Shown here in pieces: positions 7,998 to 16,725 of a stretch of 64,000 bases of DNA (positions within the stretch are counted from its first letter, which is position 1; each line of letters starts with the position of its first letter). The stretch lies in contig CP157796.1 in assembly GCA_040112665.1 (NCBI GenBank), positions 62,001-126,000 on the forward strand, given 5' to 3'. Origin of the DNA: Oceanicaulis sp. Its GTDB lineage: Bacteria > Pseudomonadota > Alphaproteobacteria > Caulobacterales > Maricaulaceae. A program made the translations under genes and the position numbers. The notes under the pieces were generated by a model, which was given only the letters and a program-made list of their open reading frames with translations, did not search any database and was not told the DNA's origin.

Positions 7998-9392
7998 ATG
8001 CGAAGGTTTCTGCTCGGCGCGGCCGGGGTGCTGGCGCTCGGCGCTGCGGCGGGGCTGGTCTGGCTGAACGGCTCGGACACCGGCCGGATCTATCTGCCGA
8101 CCGCCACGGGGCTCACCGCCAAGCAGGCGTGCTCGATGACCTTTGTCTCGGGCCTTGAGCCGGAACGGGCGCTCGCGCTTTATGTCCATCCGCTGCTGGG
8201 CGGCGCGGCGGGGCTCGTGAGCGCAAACGTCGACGAGACCCGGCGGGAGGCGACCGCCTCGATCCTGGGGCTGTTCTGGCGGCAGCGCGCGGTCTATCGC
8301 GAGGGGCTCGGCTGCACCCTGGTCCACGGCGGGGACGATTTCGACGCCTCGGCCTCGCTCGAACCCCTGCCGCCCGCGCCGATGGCGCTGAACGCCGGGC
8401 TGCGCGACGCCGCCTTCGACACCGGCGCCCTGAACGCGGCGCTGGATGCCGCCTTCACCGAGGACGGGCGCAACACTCTGGCGGCGCTTGTTCTTTATGA
8501 CGGCGAGCTCGTCGCCGAGCGCTACGCCGACGGGGTCGGGCCGGACACCCCGCTGCACGGCTGGTCGATGACCAAATCGCTCGCCGCCACGATGGCGGGC
8601 GTTCTGGCCCAGCGCGGCCTGATCGACATTCACGCCGAGGGACAAATCCCCGCCCTGGCCGAGGCCGGCCGGCCGGAGATCACGATCCATCACCTGCTGA
8701 CCATGACCGGCGGGCTGGCGGGGTATGAGCTCAACGACGGCACCGATCCCAATTCCGACATGCTGTTCACCGAGCCCGACATGGCCGGCTTCGCCGCCAC
8801 CCGCGCGCAGATCGCCGCGCCGGGCGAGCGCTGGGACTATCAGTCGGGCAACACGATCCTGGCCGGCGCCGGGCTGGAGCCGCGTCTGGGCGACACGCCG
8901 CAGGCCCGCGTCGCCGCGGTGCGCGAGATGCTGTTCGAGCCGCTGAACATGGGCGGCGCCATCGTCGAGCCCGACGAGGCCGGCACGCTGAAATGGTCGA
9001 GCTACATGTACGCCCCGGCGCGCGACTGGGCGCGCATGGGCCAGCTCTATATCGACGGCGGCCGGGCGCCGGACGGAGAACAGATCATCCCCGAGGCCTG
9101 GGCGGATTACGTCTCAACGCCGACGCCGGGCTCGAACGGAAATTACGGCTCGGGCTTCTGGATGTACGAGACCGGCCTTCCCGAAGACACCTTCATCATG
9201 AACGGATTTCAGGGCCAGTACGCCTTCGTCATCCCCTCCGAAGACCTGGTGATCGTCCGCCTGGGCGCGACGAATTTCCAGAGCGACGGCGCGATCGACT
9301 TCGCCAACGCCGTGCTGGCGTCCAGGCGCGACACAGCGCCGTCGGACCCTGCTGAGGAGGAAGACGCCGAGGCGGCGCCGAGCGCGCCCTGA
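7998..9392 (+). CDS. serine hydrolase of the beta-lactamase class C / 6-aminohexanoate hydrolase type
   Basis: The 464-residue protein starts with a membrane-spanning or signal segment (residues 2-25). Its penicillin-binding-protein-like domain begins near residue 160. The catalytic Ser-x-x-Lys is in GWSMTKSLAATM, and the tyrosine motif is WDYQSGNTILAG, which fits the NylB/esterase branch better than true AmpC. The C-terminus is an acidic Ala/Glu/Pro tail. Beta-lactam resistance should not be assumed; the natural substrate may be an ester or peptide. The ATG at 7998 follows a strong GGGGGAGGA. It stands alone, convergent with the next small membrane-protein gene. Confidence 0.85.
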   Translation: MRRFLLGAAGVLALGAAAGLVWLNGSDTGRIYLPTATGLTAKQACSMTFVSGLEPERALALYVHPLLGGAAGLVSANVDETRREATASILGLFWRQRAVYREGLGCTLVHGGDDFDASASLEPLPPAPMALNAGLRDAAFDTGALNAALDAAFTEDGRNTLAALVLYDGELVAERYADGVGPDTPLHGWSMTKSLAATMAGVLAQRGLIDIHAEGQIPALAEAGRPEITIHHLLTMTGGLAGYELNDGTDPNSDMLFTEPDMAGFAATRAQIAAPGERWDYQSGNTILAGAGLEPRLGDTPQARVAAVREMLFEPLNMGGAIVEPDEAGTLKWSSYMYAPARDWARMGQLYIDGGRAPDGEQIIPEAWADYVSTPTPGSNGNYGSGFWMYETGLPEDTFIMNGFQGQYAFVIPSEDLVIVRLGATNFQSDGAIDFANAVLASRRDTAPSDPAEEEDAEAAPSAP

Positions 9393-9460
9393 CCCCGGGC
9401 CGGCGAGCGGGGAAAGCGCCCGCCCCCGGACACCCTGCCTCCGCGCCTGTGAGGAAAAGA

Positions 9461-9487
9461 CGGGCCGGACGAGGCCGCCCGGCCCGC
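9461..9487 (+). terminator. GC-rich hairpin, possible terminator after the serine hydrolase gene
   Basis: CGGGCCG pairs with CGGCCCG around a 12-13 base loop, about 70 bases after the hydrolase stop. No T-run follows, so termination is uncertain. Confidence 0.3.
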
Positions 9488-9509
9488 TAAGTCATTGCTC
9501 ACAGGGAGA

Positions 9510-9595
9510 CAGGCTTCGAAGAAGCGTGTCCCTGATCTCCATATACGACAACCGAACCCGTTCAGGAAGAAGCGAGACTGCGTTTTCAACAGTCT
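9510..9595. other. convergent intergenic space with two weak stem-loops
   Basis: Between the hydrolase stop (9392) and the next minus-strand stop (9629) no gene is visible. One stem pairs GACAGGCTTC with GAAGCGTGTC (one mismatch). A second is AGACTG/CAGTCT at 9575-9595 followed by TTTAC. Either could be a weak terminator. Confidence 0.3.
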
Positions 9596-9628
9596 TTACA
9601 GAGTGTTAGCGAAGCGAAGCGGTTAACC

Positions 9629-9898
9629 TCACTGATCTTCCTCGCGTCTGGCTTCGGTCTGTTTCAGGATCCGGTCGAACGGGTGGGGCACCACGCCTTC
9701 GGCCCTCGTCACCCAGTTGTCGAAACGGGGATGTTTCATCCGGAGCGTCCGCACCCATTCGCGCGCCGCGTCGGAGTTTGCGATGATCAGCGCGATCCCG
9801 GTCGCGATCATGATCAGGCCGATCGGAATCGGGGTCCAGAACAGCGGCACGCCGAGTACGATCAGCAATCCGCCGAGAATTTGGTAGACGAGCGACAT
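9629..9898 (-). CDS. small membrane protein, PGPGW-like type (copy 1)
   Basis: The 89-residue protein has a strongly hydrophobic N-terminal half with two short helices separated by a Pro-rich turn (GVPLFWTPIPIG). A basic, cytoplasmic-looking tail follows, with R-R-HPRFDNW. This resembles the small transmembrane family known by its PGPGW-like turn. A related protein lies at 27770-28057 and shares the PLF--PIP-G turn and the W--HP--N tail. Function is unknown. It is a single gene, divergent from ubiD and 72 bases away. Confidence 0.7.
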   Translation of the reverse strand: MSLVYQILGGLLIVLGVPLFWTPIPIGLIMIATGIALIIANSDAAREWVRTLRMKHPRFDNWVTRAEGVVPHPFDRILKQTEARREEDQ

Positions 9899-9970
9899 TC
9901 CAGTTTCAGATAACCCCTGCGGACCCGCCGCGACGGCGGCTTTCTATCACAAGGACGGCGACCCCGCCCC

Positions 9971-11473
9971 ATGGCCTACAAATCCCTGCGCGAATTCCTC
10001 GACCTGCTCGAAAACGAAGGCGACCTGAAGCGGGTTTCCCGCCCGGTCTCGACCCATCTGGAGATGACCGAGATCCAGACCCGCCTGCTGGCCAGGAAAG
10101 GCCCGGCGGTGCTGTTCGAGAACCCGGTCCACGAGGACGGCCGGCCCAGCGAGATGCCCGCGCTGGTGAACCTGTTCGGCACGGTGGAGCGGGTGGCGCG
10201 CGCGGTGACGCTGGGCGGCGAGCCGCGGCGGACGGCCGCGCAGCTGCGCGAGGTGGGCGAGCTTCTGGCCTTCCTGCGCCAGCCCGAACCCCCGCGCGGC
10301 TTCAGGGACGCGCTGGACATGCTGCCGCTGGCGAAGACCGTGATGAGCATGCGCCCGCAGACCGTGCGCAAGGCGCCCTGCCAGGAAATCGTGCTGGAAG
10401 GCGACGACATAGACCTCGGCCGTCTGCCTATCCAGGGCTGCTGGCCGGGCGAGCCGGCGCCGCTGATCACCTGGCCGCTGGTGGTCACGAAAGGTCCTTC
10501 GGACGCGAAAGAGGACGACTTCAATCTCGGCATCTACCGCATGCAGAAGCTGGGCAAGGACCGGACGCTGATGCGCTGGCTGAAGCATCGCGGCGGCGCC
10601 CAGCATTATCAGCGCTGGAAGAAATCAAAGCCCGAACCCCTGCCCGCCGCCGCGGTGCTGGGCGCGGACCCCGGCACGATCCTGGCCGCAGTCACCCCCG
10701 TGCCCGACACGCTGAGCGAATACCAGTTCGCAGGCCTCCTGCGCGGCCGGAAAGCCGAGCTCGTGCCCTGCAAGACCGTGCCGCTGAAAGTGCCCGCCGA
10801 AGCCGAAATCGTGATCGAGGGCCATGTCCTGCTCGACGAGGACGGCCCGGAGGGCCCGTACGGCGATCACACCGGGTATTACAACTCGGTCGAGCGCTTC
10901 CCGGTCTTCAAGGTCAGCGCCATCACCATGCGCCGCGACCCGATCTATCTGACCACCTTCACAGGCCGGCCGCCCGACGAGCCGTCCGTCCTGGGAGAAG
11001 CGCTGAACGAGGTCTTCATCCCGCTGGTCCGACAGCAATTTCCCGAGATCGTCGATTTCTGGCTGCCGCCCGAAGGGTGCAGCTACCGCATCGCCGTGAT
11101 CAGTATGAAGAAAGCCTATCCCGGCCACGCCAAGCGCGTGATGATGGGCGCGTGGTCGTACCTGCGCCAGTTCATGTACACCAAATGGGTGATCGTGGTG
11201 GACGACGACATCGACGCGCGCGACTGGAAGGACGTGATGTGGGCGCTGTCCACCCGCATGGACCCCGCCCGCGACGTCACCCTGATCGAGAACACGCCCA
11301 TCGACTACCTGGACTTCGCCTCCCCGGTCTCGGGCCTCGGCTCGAAGATCGGCCTGGACGCCACCAACAAATGGGAAGGCGAAACCAACCGGGAGTGGGG
11401 CGAAAAGCTCTACATGGAGCGGGATATTATCGACCGCGTCGACGCGATGTGGGGGGAGTTGGGGTTGGAGTGA
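9971..11473 (+). CDS. ubiD: UbiD family decarboxylase (3-octaprenyl-4-hydroxybenzoate carboxy-lyase)
   Basis: The 500-residue length is that of the ubiquinone-pathway UbiD, which decarboxylates polyprenyl-4-hydroxybenzoate using prenylated FMN. Recognisable blocks are the N-terminal [14 protein letters not shown], the [12 protein letters not shown] segment near residue 300 that helps bind prenyl-FMN and metal, and [13 protein letters not shown]. The partner ubiX, which makes the cofactor, is not in the window. It follows the divergent small membrane-protein gene. Downstream, a structured repeat separates it from a convergent amidohydrolase gene. Among UbiD relatives with other substrates, length and overall similarity favour the ubiquinone enzyme. 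Confidence 0.9.
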   Translation: MAYKSLREFLDLLENEGDLKRVSRPVSTHLEMTEIQTRLLARKGPAVLFENPVHEDGRPSEMPALVNLFGTVERVARAVTLGGEPRRTAAQLREVGELLAFLRQPEPPRGFRDALDMLPLAKTVMSMRPQTVRKAPCQEIVLEGDDIDLGRLPIQGCWPGEPAPLITWPLVVTKGPSDAKEDDFNLGIYRMQKLGKDRTLMRWLKHRGGAQHYQRWKKSKPEPLPAAAVLGADPGTILAAVTPVPDTLSEYQFAGLLRGRKAELVPCKTVPLKVPAEAEIVIEGHVLLDEDGPEGPYGDHTGYYNSVERFPVFKVSAITMRRDPIYLTTFTGRPPDEPSVLGEALNEVFIPLVRQQFPEIVDFWLPPEGCSYRIAVISMKKAYPGHAKRVMMGAWSYLRQFMYTKWVIVVDDDIDARDWKDVMWALSTRMDPARDVTLIENTPIDYLDFASPVSGLGSKIGLDATNKWEGETNREWGEKLYMERDIIDRVDAMWGELGLE

Positions 11474-11486
11474 AGGCCGACGCCGG

Positions 11487-11615
11487 TTTCTCCCCCCGTT
11501 TACGGGGGGAGTGGCCCGGACCTGGTCCGGGACGAGGGGGGCTGCGCCAGCCTGAGGTCTGCGCCGCCCCCTCCGGTCGCTTCGCGACCACCTCCCCCGT
11601 AAACGGGGGAGGAAA
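11487..11615. repeat. mirrored palindromic intergenic repeat element
   Basis: Two inverted arms (11487-11541 and 11566-11615) are related to each other. Each is itself two hairpins: a stem with a GTTTAC or GTAAAC loop between C-runs and G-runs, then a second CG-rich stem. The element fills almost the whole gap between the convergent stops of ubiD and the amidohydrolase. It may act as a bidirectional terminator. Similar structures lie at 14321-14436 and 18569-18713. Confidence 0.75.
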
Positions 11616-11618
11616 GCG

Positions 11619-13310
11619 TCACTCCGCCCGCCACACAACCTCGCCGCCGACCACCGTCATCACCGGCCGCGCCTCGCGCAGGCTCGCTTCATCCACGACC
11701 ATCAGATCCCGATCAAACACCGAGAAGTCGGCGAGCTTGCCCGCTTCGATCGTCCCCAGCTCGGCCTCGCGCCGCGTGGCGTAGGCGGGCCAGGCGGTGA
11801 AGAGTTTCAGGGCGGTGTCGCGATCGAGCGCCTGATCGGGATTCCAGCCTTCGCCGGAGAAGCCGTCGAGGTCCTTCCGCACCGCGGCGGCGTAGAACTC
11901 GATCCGCGCTTCGCCGCGTTCGACCGGCGCGTCCGACCCGCCGGCGATGAGCGCGCCGCTCTCCACCAGTGAGCGCCAGGCGTAGGCGCCTTCGAGCCGC
12001 TGAAGGCCGATCCGGCGGGGCGCGAAGTGCAGATCGCCGATGGCGTGGCTGGGCTGCATGGAGGCGATCACCGCCATCTGCCCGAAGCGCGGAATATCGT
12101 CAGGGTGCAGCACCTGGGCGTGCTCGACCCGCCAGCGCGGATCGGGCTCGGCGCGTTCGGCCTCGGGCACGGCGGCGAAGCTTTGCTCCATCCAGTCCAG
12201 CAGGGCGCGATTGCCCGCATCCCCGATGGCGTGAACGGCGAGCTGCACGCCGTCTTCAAGGGCGGCCTGCATCATGTCGACGGAGCCCGGCTCGCGGCTC
12301 AGAAACAGCCCCGTCTCGCCCGGCGCGTCGTCATAGGGCGATAAAAGCGCCGCCCCGCGCGAGCCCAGCGCGCCGTCCATGTAGAACTTCACCCCCGGCG
12401 TGATCACGGGCTCGGTGACCGCTTCGGCGCCCACGAGGGCGGCCGCGGCGTCGTAATCCTCGGGGTCGACATAGTTCGCGATGCGGATCGGCAGCCGGCC
12501 TTCGGCGGCCAGGCGCTCCATGATCGCGACGTCCTCGAACGCGACGCTCATATTGTGAACGCCGGTCCAGCCCGAGGCGGCGAGCACTTCGGCGCCGAGC
12601 TGATAAAGCGCCGCACGCTCCTCGCCTGTCGGTTCGCCCTGAAGCGCGGCGAAGGGCGCCATGGCGGTGTCGATGAACATGCCGGTGGCGTTTCCCTCCG
12701 CGTCACGCCGGATCGCGCCGCCTTCGGGATCGGGCGTCTCCGCCGTGATCCCGACCGCGGTCATCGCGGCGGTGTTGGCGACCAGCGCGTGGCCGTCCGC
12801 GCGCACCAGCACCACGGGGCGTTCGGCCTCCACCGCGTCGAGGTCGGCGGCGGTGGGGAAGCGCCCCTCGGGCCAGTGGGTCTCGATCCAGCCGCGGCCC
12901 GCGATGATCGTCGAGGTCTCGTCGGCGGCGGCGCCGGCGACGGCGGCCTGAAGCTCTGCGATGGAGCGGACGTTTTCGAGATTGAGATTGCGCTCGCGCG
13001 ACCCCACCCCGATCACATGGACATGGGAGTCGGTGAAGCCGGGAAACATCACCGCGCCAGCGAGATCGACGGTTTCGGTGGCTGCGCCCAGATAGGCCGC
13101 GCCCTCGGCCGCTGAACCGGCGAACACGACACGATCGCCGGTGACCGCGACCAGCTCGACGGTCTCGCCGAGCCCGGTGTGGATCACCCCGCCGGTGAAG
13201 ACCCGGTCGGCGGCCGGTACAGCCTCCGGCGCCGCCTCGCGCGGCGAACAGGCGGCGATGACCGAAAGCGACGCCGCAGCGGCGAAAGCGTGAACAAGGC
13301 GAATGCGCAT
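11619..13310 (-). CDS. YtcJ-like amidohydrolase, lipoprotein
   Basis: The 563-residue protein opens with a lipoprotein signal peptide (lipobox IAAC, Cys21), so it is probably anchored in the envelope. It then has the amidohydrolase fold: N-terminal beta-sandwich strands, the metal-binding HxH in FPGFTDSHVHVIG near residue 95, and the C-terminal metal Asp in AGGSDAPVE. The long insertion and the ending match the YtcJ / N-substituted formamide deformylase group, which cleaves C-N bonds in amides. The substrate is unknown. The ATG at 13310 has GGGGAG eight bases upstream. Its stop abuts the palindromic repeat shared with ubiD. Confidence 0.88.
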   Translation of the reverse strand: MRIRLVHAFAAAASLSVIAACSPREAAPEAVPAADRVFTGGVIHTGLGETVELVAVTGDRVVFAGSAAEGAAYLGAATETVDLAGAVMFPGFTDSHVHVIGVGSRERNLNLENVRSIAELQAAVAGAAADETSTIIAGRGWIETHWPEGRFPTAADLDAVEAERPVVLVRADGHALVANTAAMTAVGITAETPDPEGGAIRRDAEGNATGMFIDTAMAPFAALQGEPTGEERAALYQLGAEVLAASGWTGVHNMSVAFEDVAIMERLAAEGRLPIRIANYVDPEDYDAAAALVGAEAVTEPVITPGVKFYMDGALGSRGAALLSPYDDAPGETGLFLSREPGSVDMMQAALEDGVQLAVHAIGDAGNRALLDWMEQSFAAVPEAERAEPDPRWRVEHAQVLHPDDIPRFGQMAVIASMQPSHAIGDLHFAPRRIGLQRLEGAYAWRSLVESGALIAGGSDAPVERGEARIEFYAAAVRKDLDGFSGEGWNPDQALDRDTALKLFTAWPAYATRREAELGTIEAGKLADFSVFDRDLMVVDEASLREARPVMTVVGGEVVWRAE

Positions 13311-13361
13311 AAGAAAATCTCCCCGTAACGGCGGGAGCCTAGCGCGCTTCGCCGGGCCCGC

Positions 13362-13937
13362 CTATTGCGCGGCGCCCCAGGGCGGAGGCGGCGCGGCGAC
13401 CGGCTCGGTCAGATCGAAGCGCGCCGCGAAATGCCGGTCGGGGCGATCGAGCGCATAGACGAAGGCGCCGTCCTCGACCGTGATCGACCAGACATTCTGC
13501 ATCGAGGCCGGGATGGCTTCGCGTTCGAACAGCGCCCGGCTCTCTGCGTCGGCCGGGAACTCCGCACGCGGCCCTTGCGCCGCAGTTTCGGTGTCGCCGC
13601 CATACTGGGTCAGCACGTCTTCGCTGCCGTCCTCGTGGCGGTGATCGTGTTTCAGGCGCAACCGCCCGTCCTCCAGCCGCGTGATCACCCAGGTGCGCGA
13701 GCGGTCCTCGCCGACATGGAATGGCACGCGGATCTCGTTCGCGCCGCACTCGCGCACATGCATGACCAGCCGCTCGGAGGCGAAGTCCGCATCGCGCGGA
13801 TCCTCGCTCGTCACCGCGCCTTCGAAGGCCTGACCGCAGAACGCGGACAGCCGGTCGAACACGTCCGGCTCAGGCGTTTCGGCGGGCGCGCAGGCGGCCA
13901 GGCTCGCGATGGACAGTGCGGCGGCGTAACGGATCAT
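13362..13937 (-). CDS. uncharacterised lipoprotein
   Basis: The 191-residue protein has a signal peptide with lipobox LAAC (Cys16). The mature part is mostly beta-strand-like. It contains two cysteines that may pair (FCGQAF and VRECGAN), the core RSRTWVITRLEDGRLRLKHDHRHEDG, and a Pro-rich end. I do not recognise a domain with known function; the layout resembles envelope proteins in related bacteria. The ATG at 13937 overlaps the stop of the upstream glycosyltransferase gene (ATGA) and has an AAAGGA site, so it is the third gene of that operon. Confidence 0.75.
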   Translation of the reverse strand: MIRYAAALSIASLAACAPAETPEPDVFDRLSAFCGQAFEGAVTSEDPRDADFASERLVMHVRECGANEIRVPFHVGEDRSRTWVITRLEDGRLRLKHDHRHEDGSEDVLTQYGGDTETAAQGPRAEFPADAESRALFEREAIPASMQNVWSITVEDGAFVYALDRPDRHFAARFDLTEPVAAPPPPWGAAQ

Positions 13938-14761
13938 GATCGGCGGTCCTTTCTGAGCGCGGCGAGATCTCCCGCCTCGTCGATATCCCTGAGGGCGCGA
14001 AGATACGCGATTTTTTGAAGCCCGCACCTTGCGAGCCGCGCTTCGAGATCGCTCCGGGTCTGCGCGTGCGACCAGCGCACGCCGTCGAACAGCCCGGCCG
14101 GCGCAGGCCGCGCCAGGCCCAGCAGCCAGTAGCCGCCGTCCGCCGCAGGCCCGATCACGGCGTCATGACGCTTCAGGGCGGCGAAGGCGGCGGCGATGTC
14201 CGCGCGGGTGATCTGAGGCGCGTCCGTGCCGATGACGACGGTTGGGCCGAGATGGCGGCGAACACCGACCGCTCTGGCGGTCGCGCAAAACAGGTCAGTC
14301 CCCGGCCGGGGTCTCGCCGACATCCCTCCCTCCCCTCGAGGGGAGGGTCGGGGTGGGGTGTCGACCACACGCCCATGGCTTCCGGGGTTCCGCGCCCCCC
14401 ACCCCGGCCCTCCCCCGAGGGGGAGGGAGGGGGATGGCGGCGCCGTCGTGGAGCTCACAGAGTTCGTCAGCGGCGGCGCCGCGAACGCCCGCGCCTGTCT
14501 CGCGCCCAGATCGCCGCTCCCCTGACCGGCTCTCGGAAGATCAGGCGGCCAGACGCCCGGAAAACGACCATTCACCGCGCGATCGGGCGAGACGGCGAGC
14601 ACCGTCGCCCAGCGCCTGTCCCGCACCGAGCGCAGGATTTGCGCGGTCATCGCGCGATGCCGGCGCCAAGCCTCGATCTTCCCCACGCCCTTGGCCAGCC
14701 GCGTCTTGGCGCCGCCGATCACCGGCGCCTTGGCGAAGACGACGAGCCTGGGCCGTTTCAC
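13934..14761 (-). CDS. DUF2064/TIGR04282-type glycosyltransferase interrupted in frame by a palindromic repeat
   Basis: The conserved parts are the N-terminal nucleotide-binding VVFAKAPVIGGAKTRLAKG, the GSGDLGARQARAFA segment, VVIGTDAPQ and the C-terminal GPAADGGYWLLGL followed by GLFDGVRWS. The family is a GT-A-like transferase with unknown acceptor. It is sometimes labelled arsenosugar biosynthesis, but nothing here supports arsenic chemistry. Between GDLGAR and GTDAP the protein gains about 40-55 Pro/Gly/Ser/Arg-rich residues (about 100-150) encoded by the repeat at 14321-14436. The frame stays open, so the protein may still fold with a loop insertion. Overlaps the next glycosyltransferase by four bases. 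Confidence 0.8.
   Translation of the reverse strand: MKRPRLVVFAKAPVIGGAKTRLAKGVGKIEAWRRHRAMTAQILRSVRDRRWATVLAVSPDRAVNGRFPGVWPPDLPRAGQGSGDLGARQARAFAAPPLTNSVSSTTAPPSPSLPLGGGPGWGARNPGSHGRVVDTPPRPSPRGEGGMSARPRPGTDLFCATARAVGVRRHLGPTVVIGTDAPQITRADIAAAFAALKRHDAVIGPAADGGYWLLGLARPAPAGLFDGVRWSHAQTRSDLEARLARCGLQKIAYLRALRDIDEAGDLAALRKDRRS
14321..14436. repeat. palindromic repeat element inside a coding sequence
   Basis: Two arms of about 38-40 bases (14321-14358 and 14397-14436) are nearly perfect inverted repeats. Each consists of a short CTCCC/GGGAG hairpin followed by GGGGTGGGG. The centre (14359-14396) is unrelated to the arms. It has the same design as the intergenic element at 18569-18713, but it sits within a glycosyltransferase gene and is translated in frame. 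Confidence 0.8.
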
Positions 14762-15462
14762 TTGCGATAGGCGCGGGCCAGCCGCTCCGGGCTCGCCCCG
14801 GCGTAATAGCGGCCGAGCAGAACGAGATTGCGCAGCGAGCGGCGCGCATATCCTTCACTTGTGAAACGTTCGGCGCTGGTGCAGGCGCGCGCGCCGATCG
14901 GTGCGAGCCGGCGCTTGCCGATCCGGCGCACCAGATCGACGTCCTCGAACAGCGGCCAGGGTTTATAACCCCCAAGGCGCGCATAGAAGGCCGCCGGGAT
15001 GAGCAGCCCCTGATCGCCATAGGGCAGGCCGAACGCCCGGCAGCGCCAGGCCACGGCGCGTTCCAGCCGCCGCGCGCGATGGCCCGCCGCGTCCAGCGTG
15101 AAATCGAAATAGCCCGCCCGGTCGCGGTCGGCGTGGGTGTCGATGAATGTGCGCGCTGCTGCGCTCCAGCCCGGCTGCAGCACCGTGTCGGCGTGAAGAA
15201 ACATCAGCCAGTCGCCCCGGCGCGCGCGTTCCAGCGCCGCTTCGCCGCCCGCGGCCAGCTGCGCGCCCCGCCCGCGCGCGCCGCTGAGCACCGCGCAGCC
15301 CGAACGCCGCGCGATCTCCACGGTGCGGTCCGACGATCCGCCGTCTGCCAGGATCCAGCCCCCGCCCAGCCCTGCGCGCTCGGCCTCGGCCAGGCTCTGC
15401 AGCGTGGCGGGCAGGCTGCGCGCCGCATCGAGCGCGGGGATGACGGTGACGATCCGGGTCAT
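14758..15462 (-). CDS. family 2 glycosyltransferase, TIGR04283 type
   Basis: The 234-residue GT-A protein starts with the classical IVTVIPALDAARSLPATL strand-helix. It carries ADGGSSDRTVEIA and the DxD-like metal site in MFLHADTVLQPGW. The acceptor-side segments ERAVAWRCRAFGLPYGDQGLL and FEDVDLVRRIGKR are characteristic of the TIGR04283 group, which usually sits beside a DUF2064-type transferase, as here. The acceptor is not known; membrane or lipid glycosylation is likely. First gene of a three-gene minus-strand operon. There is no clear Shine-Dalgarno, and the candidate promoter leaves almost no leader. Confidence 0.85.
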   Translation of the reverse strand: MTRIVTVIPALDAARSLPATLQSLAEAERAGLGGGWILADGGSSDRTVEIARRSGCAVLSGARGRGAQLAAGGEAALERARRGDWLMFLHADTVLQPGWSAAARTFIDTHADRDRAGYFDFTLDAAGHRARRLERAVAWRCRAFGLPYGDQGLLIPAAFYARLGGYKPWPLFEDVDLVRRIGKRRLAPIGARACTSAERFTSEGYARRSLRNLVLLGRYYAGASPERLARAYRK

Positions 15463-15467
15463 GCCCC

Positions 15468-15497
15468 GATCAAGCGCGCCGGGCGCGGCGGAGTCAA
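15468..15497 (-). promoter_or_regulatory. candidate promoter for the glycosyltransferase operon, possibly leaderless
   Basis: On the minus strand TTGACT (15497-15492) is followed by GCTTGATC (15475-15468), close to the Caulobacter housekeeping consensus TTGACGS-N10-14-GCTANAWC. The predicted start falls at about the ATG (15462), which would give a leaderless mRNA. The LexA box lies just upstream. Confidence 0.4.
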
Positions 15498-15506
15498 TTG
15501 AAAAAT

Positions 15507-15521
15507 GTTCTTGCTCTGTTC
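15507..15521 (+). promoter_or_regulatory. LexA (SOS) box GTTC-N7-GTTC
   Basis: GTTCTTGCTCTGTTC is an exact match to the alphaproteobacterial LexA direct repeat. It ends 24 bases before the radical SAM ATG and lies 45 bases from the start of the divergent glycosyltransferase operon. Repression by LexA and DNA-damage induction are inferred. Confidence 0.65.
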
Positions 15522-15545
15522 CATTTTGTGAGTCACCGTCCCCTC

Positions 15546-16652
15546 ATGACCGCTCGTTTTGTCCCGCCCCCGAAGTCCGAACCCCTGCCGGATGGTTTGC
15601 GTCCGAACGGAAGGGGTGCGGTGTCGAACGCCACAGGCCGGTTCGAGCGCGAGCGGCGCGAACCCTTCGACGACGGCTGGCCGGCCGAGGAGGCTGCGCC
15701 GAAGCTGAAAACCACGCTGATCCGGGACGGCGCGCGGACGATTCTGACGACGAACGACAGCCCGGACATCAGCTTCAACCGCTCGATCAACCCCTATCGC
15801 GGTTGCGAGCACGGCTGCATCTACTGCTACGCCCGGCCCAGCCACGCCTATTGGGGCTATTCCGCCGGGCTGGATTTCGAGAGCAAGATCTTCTTCAAAC
15901 CCCAGGCGCCGGAACTGCTCGAGAAAACGTTTCGCAAGCGAAACTATGTCGTCGAGCCGATCCTGATCGGGGCGAACACCGACCCCTACCAGCCGGTCGA
16001 GCGCGAGCTTAGGCTGACCCGGCGCCTGCTCGAGACCTGTCTGAAATACCGCCACCCGGTGAGCCTGATCACCAAGAACGCCGGGGTGATGCGCGATCTC
16101 GACGTGCTGGGCGAGCTGGCGTCCCTGGGCCTTGCGAAGGCGGCGATGTCGATCACCACGCTCGACAGAAAGCTCGCCCGGTCGATGGAGCCCAGAACCT
16201 CCACGCCCGCCCGCCGACTCGAAGCGGTGCGCGCGCTGACAGAGGCGGGCGTGCCGGTGACGGTGATGACAGCGCCGATCATCACCGGGCTCACCTGCCA
16301 CGAGATCGAAGCGCTGCTCGAAGCCAGCGCCGAGGCCGGCGCCGTGCACGCCGGCTATGTGCTGCTGCGCCTGCCGCTGGAAGTGCGCGATCTCTTCGTC
16401 GAATGGCTGAAGGCCGAACGGCCCGGCGCGGCGGAGAAGGTGATGAGCCTCGTGCGCCAGACCCGGGGCGGCAAGGATTACGACGCGCGCTGGAATGTCC
16501 GCGGCGTCGGCGAAGGCCCGATCGCCGAGCTCATCGCCAAACGCTTCAGGAACGCCGCGCGCAAGCACGGCCTCGACCGAGCACGTCCGAAACTCAGATG
16601 CGACCTGTTCGAGCGGCCGCTCGAGACCGACGCGCAGATGAGTTTGTTCTAG
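15546..16652 (+). CDS. PA0069 family radical SAM protein
   Basis: The 368-residue protein carries the radical SAM cluster motif C-x3-C-x2-C as [13 protein letters not shown] near residue 95, preceded by [37 protein letters not shown] follows, and the [11 protein letters not shown] segment is typical of this SplB-related family. Relatives of spore photoproduct lyase are candidates for DNA or nucleotide repair chemistry, but the PA0069 family has no proven reaction. The LexA box upstream supports a DNA-damage link. The start is the ATG at 15546; a TTG 48 bases earlier would extend across the operator and is disfavoured. rnhB follows after 73 bases. Confidence 0.9.
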   Translation: MTARFVPPPKSEPLPDGLRPNGRGAVSNATGRFERERREPFDDGWPAEEAAPKLKTTLIRDGARTILTTNDSPDISFNRSINPYRGCEHGCIYCYARPSHAYWGYSAGLDFESKIFFKPQAPELLEKTFRKRNYVVEPILIGANTDPYQPVERELRLTRRLLETCLKYRHPVSLITKNAGVMRDLDVLGELASLGLAKAAMSITTLDRKLARSMEPRTSTPARRLEAVRALTEAGVPVTVMTAPIITGLTCHEIEALLEASAEAGAVHAGYVLLRLPLEVRDLFVEWLKAERPGAAEKVMSLVRQTRGGKDYDARWNVRGVGEGPIAELIAKRFRNAARKHGLDRARPKLRCDLFERPLETDAQMSLF

Positions 16653-16725
16653 CCAGTGCGCGCGCCTGTGCATAAGCCGCCGCACGGTCTTGCTCCTGCG
16701 GCGCGTTCGGGCGAGCAAGGTTGGC

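Noticed and set aside
7998..9392. True beta-lactamase conferring drug resistance
   Set aside because: The Ser-x-x-Lys is present, but the tyrosine motif and the overall length fit the esterase/NylB branch, and no regulator such as ampR is nearby.
13934..15462. Arsenosugar biosynthesis locus, because both glycosyltransferases belong to families given that label
   Set aside because: No arsM, arsS or other arsenic gene is present. The nearby radical SAM protein belongs to the PA0069 family rather than ArsS, and it is on the opposite strand. The family names alone do not support the function.
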